Assembly: GCF_014216315.1 (NCBI RefSeq)
Contig: NZ_CP045702.1
Span: 248,001-312,000, forward strand
Reading direction: 5' to 3'
Source of the DNA: Streptomyces finlayi
GTDB lineage: Bacteria > Actinomycetota > Actinomycetes > Streptomycetales > Streptomycetaceae
DNA: 64,000 nt
The notes beneath the pieces are model-generated. The model was given only the letters and a program-made list of their open reading frames with translations. It was not told the DNA's origin and ran no database searches. Below, piece after piece: positions 16,992 through 25,710 of the stretch (its first letter is position 1; the number at the start of each line of letters is the position of its first letter). The translations under genes were made by a program, and so were the position numbers.

Positions 16992-18515
16992 TCAGGGGAG
17001 TTCGGTCGAGTACGTGACGCGTTCGAGGTGGTAGTAGTCGGCGACGCACCCGGCGGGCCAGGGGCTGCGCCCCTGACGGCTGAACGGCTCCAGCATCCCG
17101 CTCACGGTGACCGGTGTGTACGGGAGGACCTCGGCGCCCGCCGCCTCCCGCTCCCGCAGATGCCGGTCCTGACGGTCCCAACGCTGGGCGCGTGCCTGCA
17201 TGTTGGTGTCGAGGCGGGCGAGCGAGACCGCGGGGCCGACGCACACCAGGACACAGAGCGCGGCGCAGACGGCCTTGGCGGGCGCGGTGGTGCGGGCGAT
17301 CAGTCGTACTCCCTGTCCCAGGAGCAGCCCCGCGCCGACGAGCAGCACGACGTACAGCAGCAGGTAGTCGTTCCAGAGGCGGTTGGCGACCGCGACGCGT
17401 TCGTTGAAGGCCGGGTAGGTGATGACCGTGCAGAGGTATCCGGAGACGAGCAGTGCGAGTGTTCCTGCCACGGCGAGCAGCGGCCAGTACGTGGGCGGGC
17501 GGGTCGGGCGTCCGTCCGCCCGGTCGGCGAACAGGCCCAGCAGGATGCCGACAGCGATCGCTCCGACGTACTGCCAGGTCGTGGCGACCGTCACGATGAT
17601 CTCCACGAAGCCGCGCAGTGAACCGATCAGCGAGTCGGGGGCGAGGAGCGCGGCGTTCTGCGCACCGAACCGTTCCCTGCGCGCCTGGGAGCCCGGTGAG
17701 GCGAGCAGGACGAGGGCGCCGGCCCCGGTTCCGGCGATGCCCGCCGCACACCAGGCCCAGGCGTACGCCCTGGAGCGGGCCGGGAAGACCCAGCGGCCGA
17801 TCAGCATGGCGGCGACGAGCACGACGCCGACGACGACGGTGGTCTCCTCCGACAGCGTGCCGATGAACAGACCCATGAGGGCGGCCACGGCCAGGGCGAA
17901 GAGCCTCCCCCGGCGCGAGCGGGCCAGCAGCAGGGGAATCACCGCGGCACAGGCGAGCACGGGCGGCAGGGTGTGCGATACGGAAGCGGCGGGCCAGTAG
18001 AAGGTCTTGTACGTGTTCGTCGTGACGAACAGGAAGAGCGCGGTGACCATGGAAGCGATCAGGAGGGCGGTGCCGCGTGGCACGGTGACTCCCGCTCTGC
18101 GCAGGGCCGCCACCGTCACCGCCCACAGGATGCCGAGCACCAGGACGCCACTCACCAGGGCGAACCACTGGTGCCCGGCGACTCCGAACTTCGCGTAGGC
18201 GCCGACCAGCAGCCCGTTCGCGATCCGGCCGTTGTCGTCGAGGTAGAACTTGCCGACGATGCCGGCGATGCCCTCGTCCCGTACGACCGGCAGGAAACAC
18301 CAGTCGTCGGCACTGGGGCGGATCCAGCGCCCGAACCATGCCGCGGCGGTGAGCAGACCGAGGGGCAGGAGGGCGAGGGCCGGTACCCAGAGGCCGGTCC
18401 ATGGCCGCGTAGCCGGCGGGCGATGCCGTTCGTCCGGCGCCGCACCCGCCCCGGCGGACCGGCCCTTCTCGTCCGGTTGCTCCGGAACGGCGGTTCCAGG
18501 GACGCTGCCAACCAT
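16992..18515 (-). CDS. DUF6056-like polytopic membrane protein, probable GT-C-type glycosyltransferase
   Basis: A 507-residue protein with about eleven helices after a disordered 40-residue cytoplasmic start. The extracytoplasmic motif IRPSADDWCFLPVVRDEG after helix 1 has the Asp-Asp pair typical of GT-C enzymes that use polyprenyl-phosphate sugars, and the ending GCVADYYHLERVTYSTELP is a soluble domain. It lies 48 bp downstream of a fused GtrB-GtrA gene on the same strand. Known three-gene Gtr systems consist of a flippase, a polyprenyl-phosphate glucosyltransferase and a variable acceptor-specific enzyme, and this gene fits the third role. The acceptor is unknown. Confidence 0.75.
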   Translation of the reverse strand: MVGSVPGTAVPEQPDEKGRSAGAGAAPDERHRPPATRPWTGLWVPALALLPLGLLTAAAWFGRWIRPSADDWCFLPVVRDEGIAGIVGKFYLDDNGRIANGLLVGAYAKFGVAGHQWFALVSGVLVLGILWAVTVAALRRAGVTVPRGTALLIASMVTALFLFVTTNTYKTFYWPAASVSHTLPPVLACAAVIPLLLARSRRGRLFALAVAALMGLFIGTLSEETTVVVGVVLVAAMLIGRWVFPARSRAYAWAWCAAGIAGTGAGALVLLASPGSQARRERFGAQNAALLAPDSLIGSLRGFVEIIVTVATTWQYVGAIAVGILLGLFADRADGRPTRPPTYWPLLAVAGTLALLVSGYLCTVITYPAFNERVAVANRLWNDYLLLYVVLLVGAGLLLGQGVRLIARTTAPAKAVCAALCVLVCVGPAVSLARLDTNMQARAQRWDRQDRHLREREAAGAEVLPYTPVTVSGMLEPFSRQGRSPWPAGCVADYYHLERVTYSTELP

Positions 18516-18563
18516 GTGCGGAGGTGCCTTTCGACGCCGGAGAACGTGTGGGGGGACCGTCGG

Positions 18564-20006
18564 TCAGAGACTGTCGGACCTGATCATCGGTGGCTCCGCT
18601 GCCGGGTCGTCGTCCGGCCGGCCTGGCGGAGTGCCCTCGCGTCGGCCCGAGGTGATCGCCCATCGGGCCAGCAGGAAGGAGACCGGTGTGACGAGCACGC
18701 CCGCGACCAGGGCCGCGAGGTTCTTGTCCATGTCCAGCTGGGTGACCGCGAAATGGAGCAGGGCACCGGATGCCACCAGGTTGATCACGCTCGACAGGGG
18801 GAAACGCACGAAACCGCGCCAGGTCGGCCTGGTCCCCACCGTGATGTAGGAGTTCAGCAGGAACGAGCCGATGACACTGACGGTGAAGCCCACGGCATGG
18901 GCGGCCAGATACGGGATCATCTGGTTCAGCACGTAGTAGACGCCCAGGTACACCGCCGTGTTCGCGAAGCCGATCAGAACGAACGAGGCGAACTGGCGCA
19001 GGGTGCGCGACCGGCCGGCGGCGAGTTCACTCAGTTCGCCCGGGACAACCGGTTCAGGCGTGCTGGGCAGCACGGGGCACGATTCGCTCGTCTCCCGTAC
19101 GACATACGGTGGGCGGTGTTTCGCCTCGTGGTAGATGCGGCCCACGTATTCGCCGATGACGCCGAGCGTGACCAGCTGAATTCCGCTGAGTGCCACGACG
19201 GCCGTGAGGAGGGTGGCGTAACCAGGGGTGTCAGCACCGTTCAGCGCGACGTTCACGATCGTCGACAGGGCGTAGACGAACGCCGAGACGAAGACCCAGA
19301 ATCCGGTGTAGATGGCGAGTCTCAACGGGCGGTTGTTGAAGGACAGCAATCCGTCGATGCCGTAGTTCAGCAGCCTTCTGCTGCCCCACTTCGACTGGCC
19401 GGCCGCGCGCTCCCTGTTGCGGTAGCGGAAGCTGACCGTGTCGAAGCCGATCCAGGAGAAGATCCCCTTCGAGAAGCGGTTGCTCTCCGGCAGCGAGAGC
19501 ACGCTGTCCACCGCCCGCCGTGACAGCAGCCGGAAGTCCCCGGAGCCGTCCACGACCTCCACGTCCATGCAGCGGCGTACCAGCGCGTAGTAGGTGTGGC
19601 TGAGGGTGTTGCGGAGCACACCGTCACCCGTACGGTCGCGCCGGGGAATGACCTGGTCGTAGCCGTGCCGGTGCAGTTCCAGCATGCGGGGAATGAGTTC
19701 CGGCGGGTGCTGGAGGTCCGCGTCCATCAGCACCACCGCGGCGCCCCGGGACATGCGGAGTCCGGCGAGCATCGCCGCCTCCTTGCCGAAGTTCCGGCTG
19801 AAGGCGGTGTACCGGACACGCTTGTCGAGTGCTGCGAGGCCTCCGAGCAGCAGTCTCGTCCCGTCGGTGCTGCCGTCGTCCACGTAACAGATTTCCAGCT
19901 CGTCGCCCAAGGACTCGAGGGCCGCGAGCAAGGCGGCATGGAAGGTCTCGATCGCCTCGGTCTCGTTGAAACACGGCACCACGACCGACAGCTGAAGGGC
20001 AGTCAT
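18564..20006 (-). CDS. Fused GtrB polyprenyl-phosphate glycosyltransferase and GtrA flippase
   Basis: A 480-residue fusion. Residues 1-230 are a GT2 domain (LSVVVPCFNE, CYVDDGSTDGT, LMDADLQHPPELI, and RFSKGIFSWIGFD), followed by two membrane helices (about 240-310). Residues about 335-455 are a four-helix GtrA domain (RQFASFVLIGFANTAVYLG, LNSYITVGTRPTWRGFVRF). GtrB loads a sugar onto undecaprenyl phosphate; GtrA is thought to flip the product. Fusion puts both steps in one polypeptide. The ATG at 20006 follows a weak purine-rich site. It heads a two-gene operon with the DUF6056 protein. Confidence 0.87.
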   Translation of the reverse strand: MTALQLSVVVPCFNETEAIETFHAALLAALESLGDELEICYVDDGSTDGTRLLLGGLAALDKRVRYTAFSRNFGKEAAMLAGLRMSRGAAVVLMDADLQHPPELIPRMLELHRHGYDQVIPRRDRTGDGVLRNTLSHTYYALVRRCMDVEVVDGSGDFRLLSRRAVDSVLSLPESNRFSKGIFSWIGFDTVSFRYRNRERAAGQSKWGSRRLLNYGIDGLLSFNNRPLRLAIYTGFWVFVSAFVYALSTIVNVALNGADTPGYATLLTAVVALSGIQLVTLGVIGEYVGRIYHEAKHRPPYVVRETSESCPVLPSTPEPVVPGELSELAAGRSRTLRQFASFVLIGFANTAVYLGVYYVLNQMIPYLAAHAVGFTVSVIGSFLLNSYITVGTRPTWRGFVRFPLSSVINLVASGALLHFAVTQLDMDKNLAALVAGVLVTPVSFLLARWAITSGRREGTPPGRPDDDPAAEPPMIRSDSL

Positions 20007-20231
20007 GTCACGCTCCCCGGAATCGGCTGACCGCCTGTCTCTGGGTAATCCGTGACGACCCGGACCTGCGCATCGGACTGGGCGTCACTTTCCGACGCCG
20101 TCCACTGTGCGGCCTTTCGCCCTTCCCTACGGCTTTACCGGACTCCGAACGCGCGGAAGACTCCTTCATTTCATACGAACAGCTCACGTACGGAGCGTAG
20201 GGAGGGCGGGGAGGAGCAGCGGAGCCTCAGG

Positions 20232-20783
20232 TCATGACGACCGTCCACCGAACTGCCAGTCGTGCACCTCGATGTCGGCGTACCGGTCCGGTGTGAGGAC
20301 GGCTCGCGCCGTGTCCGGGTCCGGCGCCCGCACCAGCGCCGCCGTCCCCAGCCAGGTGGCACCGTCGTCGGAGAGCAGCGGTCCGTACGCGATCAGCTCG
20401 TCCTGGTCCGGCGGTAGGGCGAGATCGGCGGCCTCCCCCTCGCCGAGGCCGATCACCAGGTACCGGTTGCCGCCGCTCCCCCCGCCTGGGAAGTCCCACA
20501 TGGTGCGCCCCAACGCGTTGCGCCACCGGCGCAGCAGCACGTCACGGTACACACCCGCCTGGTAGCCGGGCTCGCCGAAGGCGAAGGCCCGGGCGGCGGC
20601 GGGATCCGGCAGATCGACGATGTGCACGCTGCCGGTGGGGGCTTCGCGGTCGCTCGTGAGGCTCGGGCCGCGGGCGATCATCTCCGCCGCGTACCCGTCC
20701 ATGTAGGACCAGTGCTCCTCCAGCAGTTCGCCGCGCAGTGGCAGGGAGCCAGGCCGGTCGCGGTGGTAACAGAAGAATTCCAT
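20232..20783 (-). CDS. Tandem YciI-like protein
   Basis: A 183-residue protein with two YCII-like ferredoxin folds. The first half has FFCYHRDRPG, EHWSYMDGY, ARGPSLTSDREAPTGSVHI and ARAFAFGEPGYQAGVY; the second repeats the order in YLVIGLGEG, LIAYGPLLSDDGATWLGTA and ARAVLTPDRYADIEVHDWQFGG. YciI proteins have a conserved His-Asp pair and few known activities; stand-alone copies are often near sigma factors. None is seen here. The ATG at 20783 was chosen over an upstream start at 20801. Confidence 0.75.
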   Translation of the reverse strand: MEFFCYHRDRPGSLPLRGELLEEHWSYMDGYAAEMIARGPSLTSDREAPTGSVHIVDLPDPAAARAFAFGEPGYQAGVYRDVLLRRWRNALGRTMWDFPGGGSGGNRYLVIGLGEGEAADLALPPDQDELIAYGPLLSDDGATWLGTAALVRAPDPDTARAVLTPDRYADIEVHDWQFGGRSS

Positions 20784-20852
20784 GTTCGCAGTCTTCCGCA
20801 CCGGTGCGGCACCGCCCGCGCCGCCCCGAACCCCACAGCTCGGCCGGGCCGT

Positions 20853-21101
20853 TCAGTCGACGTACGACTCCAGTGTGCCGCGGCGCCGGACGTCGAGCGT
20901 CGCGCAGTGGAAGGAGCCGCCGAACGGCGCGTAGTGCATCAGGTCGCACGGGATCGGCTCGAACCCCCAGCGTTCCAGCGCCCGCAGCATCCCGGTGTGG
21001 TGCCGCTCCGCGATCACCCGTCTGTCGTCGATCATCAGCACGTTCATGCTGAGCCATTTGCCGCACATGGACGTGAACTTGACCAGCAGTTCGTGGACCG
21101 G
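20853..21101 (-). pseudogene. C-terminal remnant of an amidinotransferase
   Basis: The readable part (SMNVLMIDDRRVI, LRALERWGFEPIPCDLMHY, GGSFHCATLDVRRRGTLESYVD) is the end of the glycine/inosamine-phosphate amidinotransferase fold. It includes GGSFHCAT with the nucleophilic Cys that takes the amidino group from arginine. A full enzyme has about 350 residues with Asp and His catalytic partners upstream; these are missing and no start is found. Such enzymes make guanidino groups in natural products such as streptomycin-type aminocyclitols. It is a decayed end of a lost gene. Confidence 0.75.
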
Positions 21102-21257
21102 GTCGGAACGGCGGGCGGCTCCGCCATCACACGCGGTCCACAGCCCGTGCGCGTACATCAGCGTCCGCCACCCCTGCCAGGAGGCAGGGCCTCTCCCTTA
21201 CTGCCATGCTCAACCGCTTCCGATCGAAGGAGTACCGACCTCCTTGTATTCAACCAG

Positions 21258-21610
21258 TTACGGCGAGTGAGGCAACCGGGCTGAGCGGGCTGCCACGTCC
21301 TTCTCCGGTACGCGTTCGGTGACCCGCCGTTCCGTTTCGGCCCGCAGGTCGTCGGTGCCGAGTGCCGACAGCTCGTCGATCACCTTGTTCCACCCGGCCG
21401 CCGCCTGCTCCGCCCCCGCCCGGAAGCTCCGCCGCAGCCGGCCCCCGGCAATCATGAGGGCCAGTGCGGCGACCGGCCGCCCGTCCGCCAGGACGGTCTC
21501 ACCGTTGCGCGCACGGGTGGATTCGCGAAATCGACGCACAGGCGCGCTGGTTCCCGGACACGCTCGGCTTCCAGGGCCCGGACGGTGACGGAGTGCCGGA
21601 GAACGGTCAT
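21258..21610 (-). pseudogene. Possible frameshifted small gene next to the prolyl oligopeptidase
   Basis: An ATG at 21610 preceded by AAGGA opens MTVLRHSVTVRALEAER. A different frame carries NGETVLADGRPVAALALM, then GRLRRSFRAGAEQAAAGWN and VIDELSALGTDDLRAETE, which looks like helical coding sequence ending at 21258. A frameshift around 21500 would join the two. I do not recognise the family. It follows the oligopeptidase stop by 12 bp. Confidence 0.3.
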
Positions 21611-21622
21611 GTGTTTCCTTGC

Positions 21623-23689
21623 TCAGAGGCCCGGGGGACCATCCACCGGGGTGAGCCGCTGCCACAGGAACGTGTACACCAGGGCGCTGTTGTGCGCGGA
21701 CTGCTCGTTGTCGTTCGCGCCCGCGTGCCCGCCGCCGGTGTTCTCGTACAGGAGGACCTCGTGGCCGAGTTCGCGCAGACGGGCTGCTGTCTTACGTGCG
21801 TGGCCGGGATGGACACGGTCGTCCCGGGTGGAGGTCATCAGGAGGACCGGTGGGTATTCCCGGTCCGCTCGGAGCTGGTGGTACGGGGAGATCGCCCGGA
21901 GGTGGTCCCGGTCCGCCTCGTCGTCCGGGTCTCCGTACTCGGCGATCCAGGAGGCGCCGGCCAGGAGCTTGTGGAAGCGGAGCATGTCCAGCAGCGGTAC
22001 CTGGGTGACGATGGCGCCGAAGAGGTGCGGGTAGCGGGTGAGCATCGCGCCCATGAGGAGGCCGCCGTTGCTTCCGCCCTCGGCGCCCAGCATCGCGGGG
22101 GTCGTGATGCCCCGTGCGACGAGGTCCGCCGCTACGGCCGCGAAGTCCTCGAAGGCGCGCGGCCGTTCGGCGCCGAGCGCGGCCTGATGCCAGACGGGTC
22201 CGTACTCGCCGCCACCCCGAATGTTGGCGATCACGTACGTGCCGCCGCGCTCCAGCCAGGCCCGGCCCGTCATGGCTCCGTAGTGCGGGGTGAGGGAGAC
22301 CTCGAAGCCACCGTACCCGTAGAGCAGGGTGGGACCCGGGCCGGTGGTGGTGCGGTCGGGGCCGATCACGAAGTACGGGATCCGGGTGCCGTCCCGGGAC
22401 GTCGCGAACGCCTGCTCCACCGTCAGACCCGTGGTGTCGAAGCGGGCCGGCACCTGCTTGAGCAACTCCGTGTCCGCGCCCGTCTCGCCCCGGTAGAGGG
22501 TGGAGGGCTGCAGGAAGCCGGAGACGTCCAGATAGAACTCGTCGGAGACGTCCGGGTCCGTGTCCACCACCGTGACGGCCGACAGGGGCGGAACATCCGC
22601 GAGCGGCTTCCGCGTCCACCCGCGGCCGGAAGCGTCCGAAGCTCCGACGGTGCCGCCATCGCCGGAACCGGGCGTGAGGACCTCGATACGGGCACTGACG
22701 TCCCGCATCGTCTCCAGGATCAGATGGTGACGGGTCCATGAGTGGCCGTCCAGTGCCGTCCGTTCGTCCGGGGCGAACAGCACCTCCGCGGTGCGGTCAC
22801 CCGCCAGGAAGGCGTCGAAGCCGAACGCGAGCAGGGAACCGGCTCGGTGTCCGAGCCAGTCGGACTTCAGGGTGACGATCAGATGCCGGCGATGGGCGTA
22901 CGCGCGGGCGTCGTCGGGAACGTCGATCTTCACGAGCGTGTCATCGGGCGCCAGGAGGTACGTCTCGCTGCGGAAGAAGTCCAGCGAACGCGCGACGAAG
23001 TCCCTCTCGAAACCGGGGGTGCTGTCGTGCCAGGCCCAGGCGGACACGTCTCCCGTCTCGGCCTCGAAGACGGGGGCGGCCTCCTCCAGGGGCGTGCCGC
23101 GCCGCCACCTGCGGACCGTGCGCGGATAGCCGGAGTCCGTCAGGGAGCCCGGGCCGAAGTCCGTACCGACGAAGACGGTGTCGGCGTCGATCCAGCCGAT
23201 CCGCGTCTTCGCCTCCCCCACCTGGAACCCGTCATCGACGAAGGTCCGGGTGGCGAGGTCGAATTCGCGGACCGCGAAGGCGTCGCCGCCGTCGCGCGAC
23301 AGACAGACCAACGCGCGGTCATAGGCGGGATGGCGCACCCGCGCACCGGCCCACACCCACTTCTCGCCCTCTGCGGCGCGGAGGGCGTCGATGTCGAGAA
23401 GGATCTCCCACTCCGGGACGTCCTTGCGGTACTGCTCCGGTGACGTACGCCGCCACACCCCGCGTACGTGCTCGGCGTCCCGCCAGAAGTTGTAGAGGAA
23501 CGCTCCACGACGGACGGGGTACGGGATGCGGTCCGATGCGTCCAGTACCTCCCGCAGGCGGCTCTTGAGTGAGTCGAAGCCCGCGTCGGCGGTCAGCGCG
23601 GCCTCCGTCTCGGCGTTGCGCTCGGCCACCCAGTCGAGTGCCGCTCGGCCCTCGACGTCTTCCAGCCACAGGTACGGGTCGTCATCCAT
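21623..23689 (-). CDS. Prolyl oligopeptidase family serine peptidase (S9A)
   Basis: A 688-residue cytoplasmic peptidase. Residues 1-70 and about 420-688 form the alpha/beta-hydrolase domain, and about 70-400 a seven-bladed propeller that limits substrates to short peptides. Catalytic residues are visible: Ser in GAEGGSNGGLLMG, Asp in TSTRDDRVHPGHARK and His in ENTGGGHAG. ANIRGGGEYGPVWHQAALG is the family's substrate loop. DDDPYLWLEDVEG is the usual start of the family, so I chose the ATG at 23689; no Shine-Dalgarno is present and a GTG at 23731 is the alternative. It cleaves after proline or related residues, with no partner evident nearby. Confidence 0.92.
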   Translation of the reverse strand: MDDDPYLWLEDVEGRAALDWVAERNAETEAALTADAGFDSLKSRLREVLDASDRIPYPVRRGAFLYNFWRDAEHVRGVWRRTSPEQYRKDVPEWEILLDIDALRAAEGEKWVWAGARVRHPAYDRALVCLSRDGGDAFAVREFDLATRTFVDDGFQVGEAKTRIGWIDADTVFVGTDFGPGSLTDSGYPRTVRRWRRGTPLEEAAPVFEAETGDVSAWAWHDSTPGFERDFVARSLDFFRSETYLLAPDDTLVKIDVPDDARAYAHRRHLIVTLKSDWLGHRAGSLLAFGFDAFLAGDRTAEVLFAPDERTALDGHSWTRHHLILETMRDVSARIEVLTPGSGDGGTVGASDASGRGWTRKPLADVPPLSAVTVVDTDPDVSDEFYLDVSGFLQPSTLYRGETGADTELLKQVPARFDTTGLTVEQAFATSRDGTRIPYFVIGPDRTTTGPGPTLLYGYGGFEVSLTPHYGAMTGRAWLERGGTYVIANIRGGGEYGPVWHQAALGAERPRAFEDFAAVAADLVARGITTPAMLGAEGGSNGGLLMGAMLTRYPHLFGAIVTQVPLLDMLRFHKLLAGASWIAEYGDPDDEADRDHLRAISPYHQLRADREYPPVLLMTSTRDDRVHPGHARKTAARLRELGHEVLLYENTGGGHAGANDNEQSAHNSALVYTFLWQRLTPVDGPPGL

Positions 23690-24147
23690 CACAAGCGAAT
23701 TGTGCAGGCCCGGGAGGCGCGATGCGACCACATTCGGACGTCCCCGGACTTAGGGGAAAGGCGTGCGCCGGAGTTCGGAGCCGTCGTACACCCGGCGGTG
23801 ACGTGATCAGGACAGCCGTCCGACCCGGGCGAAGGGTGATGATTGAGGCATTAACAAGATGCCGCCGCCCATGGTCACGGGGCTCAGTCGGCAGCGCTCC
23901 GGGGACAGATCCGACCGCGGTCGCCCCCAAAACGTCATCCTTTCGCGTGCGCATCTGTGCGCCAGCTATGCCTTCTGCGCGACCACGGAAGCGGCCCGAC
24001 CGCGCGGGCCGTGGCCATCGGCCGGGTGGGGCCCAGCCGGTACGGCGCGACGACTGAACTGGCGAAACGGTACGAGCCCTTCCGCTCCGGGCTCGTACCA
24101 CCGCGGCCTCTCCGGCAGGCCGTCCGCCGTCACCTGAGGAGCCATCA
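23690..24147. other. Spacer with a 59-residue orphan frame
   Basis: On the minus strand an ATG at 24145, two bases from the LacI-like site, opens a 59-residue frame (APQVTADGLPERPRWYEPG and following) ending at 23966. The first 30 residues look like the N-terminus of an enzyme, then the composition turns Arg/Pro/Gly-rich. GAAAG about 12 bp upstream could be its ribosome site. It may be the beginning of a lost sugar-metabolism gene. The rest shows nothing. Confidence 0.3.
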
Positions 24148-24170
24148 GCAAACTTTCGCAAGCGTTTGCG
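24148..24170. promoter_or_regulatory. LacI-family-type operator candidate
   Basis: GCAAAC (24148-24153) and GTTTGC (24164-24169) form an inverted repeat, and CGCAA (24157-24161) and TTGCG (24166-24170) a nested one. Sites of the form CGCAAxCGxTTGCG are bound by LacI-type sugar regulators in actinobacteria. It abuts the start of the orphan 59-residue frame and is 246 bp from the protease gene. Confidence 0.4.
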
Positions 24171-24415
24171 GTCCGTTCCCCCTCCGCACACGGTGCGGCC
24201 TTCGGTCCGGGCGCCCTGGCCACCCCCCGGGCTGCGCTCCAAATGAACGCGCGTAGGCGGCCGAAAGGCGTCCTTGCAGCGGAACGCCGCCTGCACCCAG
24301 GATGCGTGTCGACGAGATTGGCAGGTCCATGGCGGTCTACCCCCTCCTGGACGTGCCGTTCCCGCCTCAACGGCGCGCCCACCCAGCGAGCCCCCAACTC
24401 CCACCGGAGGATGCA

Positions 24416-25330
24416 GTGAACCTCAAGCGTCTGTCCCCCCTCGGCAGTCTCGCGAACGGCACACGGCTTATCGCCGTGGCCACCGCACTCCTGGCTTCCG
24501 CAGCGCTTGCCGCACCCACCTCGTCCGCGGCCACCACTGACGGCCGGGCCACCACCGCCCAGCTCGCCGTCGCCAGCGACGCCGTACGCGGAGCCGACGT
24601 GGCCGGCACCGCCTGGTACACCGACCAGGCGACCGGAAGAATCGTCCTCACCGCCGACTCCACCGTCTCCGCGGCCGAGATAGCCAAGATCAAGAAGGCG
24701 GCCGGCGACCGGGCCGCCTCCCTGGAGATCAAGCGCACCCCCGGCACCTTCAACAAGCTCATCGCGGGCGGCCAGGCCATCTACGCGGGCGGCGGACGCT
24801 GCTCGCTCGGCTTCAACGTCCGCAGCGGCAGCACCTACTACGCGCTGACCGCGGGTCACTGCACCAACATCGGCAGCACCTGGTACACCAACTCCAGCAA
24901 CACCACGCTGCTCGGCACCCGTACGGGCTCCAGCTTCCCGAACAACGACTACGGCATCATCCGCCACTCCAACGCCTCGGCGGCGGACGGCCGTGTCTCC
25001 CTCTACAACGGCAGCTACCGCGACATCACCGGCGCGGGCAACGCCACCGTGGGCCAGACGGTCCAGCGCAGCGGCAGCACCACGGGCCTCCGCAGCGGAA
25101 GGGTCACGGGCCTCAACGCGACCGTCAACTACGGCGGCGGCGACGTCGTCTACGGCATGATCCAGACCAACGTCTGCGCCGAGCCGGGCGACAGCGGCGG
25201 CTCGCTGTTCGCCGGCAGCACCGCTCTCGGCCTCACCTCGGGCGGCAGCGGCAACTGCTCCAGCGGTGGTACCACGTTCTTCCAGCCGGTGACCGAGGCG
25301 CTCAGCGCGTACGGCGTCAGCGTCTTCTAG
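24416..25330 (+). CDS. Streptogrisin-like secreted serine protease (S1, alpha-lytic type)
   Basis: A 304-residue prepro-enzyme. The signal peptide (RLIAVATALLASAALA, cleavage near PTSSA) is followed by a pro-region of about 80 residues (VAGTAWYTDQATGRIVLTADS). The mature chain should start at IAGGQAIYAGGGRCSLGFNV. The triad is His in LTAGHCTN, Asp in FPNNDYGIIRH, Ser in CAEPGDSGGSLF. Cysteines match the two disulfides of streptogrisins A/B, to which this is very similar. The GTG at 24416 has CCGGAGG 5 bp upstream. It digests proteins outside the cell, and in Streptomyces such genes come on late in growth. Confidence 0.94.
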   Translation: MNLKRLSPLGSLANGTRLIAVATALLASAALAAPTSSAATTDGRATTAQLAVASDAVRGADVAGTAWYTDQATGRIVLTADSTVSAAEIAKIKKAAGDRAASLEIKRTPGTFNKLIAGGQAIYAGGGRCSLGFNVRSGSTYYALTAGHCTNIGSTWYTNSSNTTLLGTRTGSSFPNNDYGIIRHSNASAADGRVSLYNGSYRDITGAGNATVGQTVQRSGSTTGLRSGRVTGLNATVNYGGGDVVYGMIQTNVCAEPGDSGGSLFAGSTALGLTSGGSGNCSSGGTTFFQPVTEALSAYGVSVF

Positions 25331-25398
25331 GACCGGCGGAACCGACGGCCCTTCGGACTCCCGGACGGGCAGGCGGCGACAACGTTCACGGCAACCCT

Positions 25399-25427
25399 GG
25401 GCCGGCGATCCTCTCGATCGCCGGCCC
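25399..25427 (+). terminator. Terminator of the protease gene
   Basis: GGGCCGGCGATC (25399-25410) and GATCGCCGGCCC (25416-25427) are perfect 12-bp arms around CTCTC, 69 bp after the stop codon. Confidence 0.65.
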
Positions 25428-25436
25428 TCGGCCGTG

Positions 25437-25625
25437 TCATTCACCGTTGCGGCGGCGGGTGTCACTGTGCCGGCACAGTGACACCGCCCGGTGCGTGATG
25501 TCCGCGACCCGGGCCGCGAGCTCCGGGTGCTCTTCGTTCAGGTGGCTCTGCGTGTCACCGAGCGGGGCGACCAGCAGCGCGGCGTCGTTCTGGGCCAGCG
25601 CGTGGGTGAGCTGCGCGACGGGGCC
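25437..25625 (-). pseudogene. C-terminal gene fragment of unknown family
   Basis: The frame reads VAQLTHALAQNDAALLVAPL, then SHLNEEHPELAARVADITH and AVSLCRHSDTRRRNGE. This has the look of a real helical C-terminus. Upstream the frame dissolves into Arg/Pro-rich sequence and overlaps the hemerythrin leader region. I cannot name the family. Confidence 0.3.
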
Positions 25626-25710
25626 GCGTGCCGGTGCGGGCAGGTGACGACCTGCTCTTCGGTCGCCCCGGCCCGCCCGCGCCGGCCGCCGAAGACCGAA
25701 GGAGGGTGCC

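Noticed and set aside
23966..25465. 499-residue minus-strand frame opposite the streptogrisin-like protease
   Set aside because: It is the antisense of a highly GC-rich secreted protease gene. Val/Ala/Gly runs and lack of a ribosome site argue against coding, except possibly for its last 59 codons.
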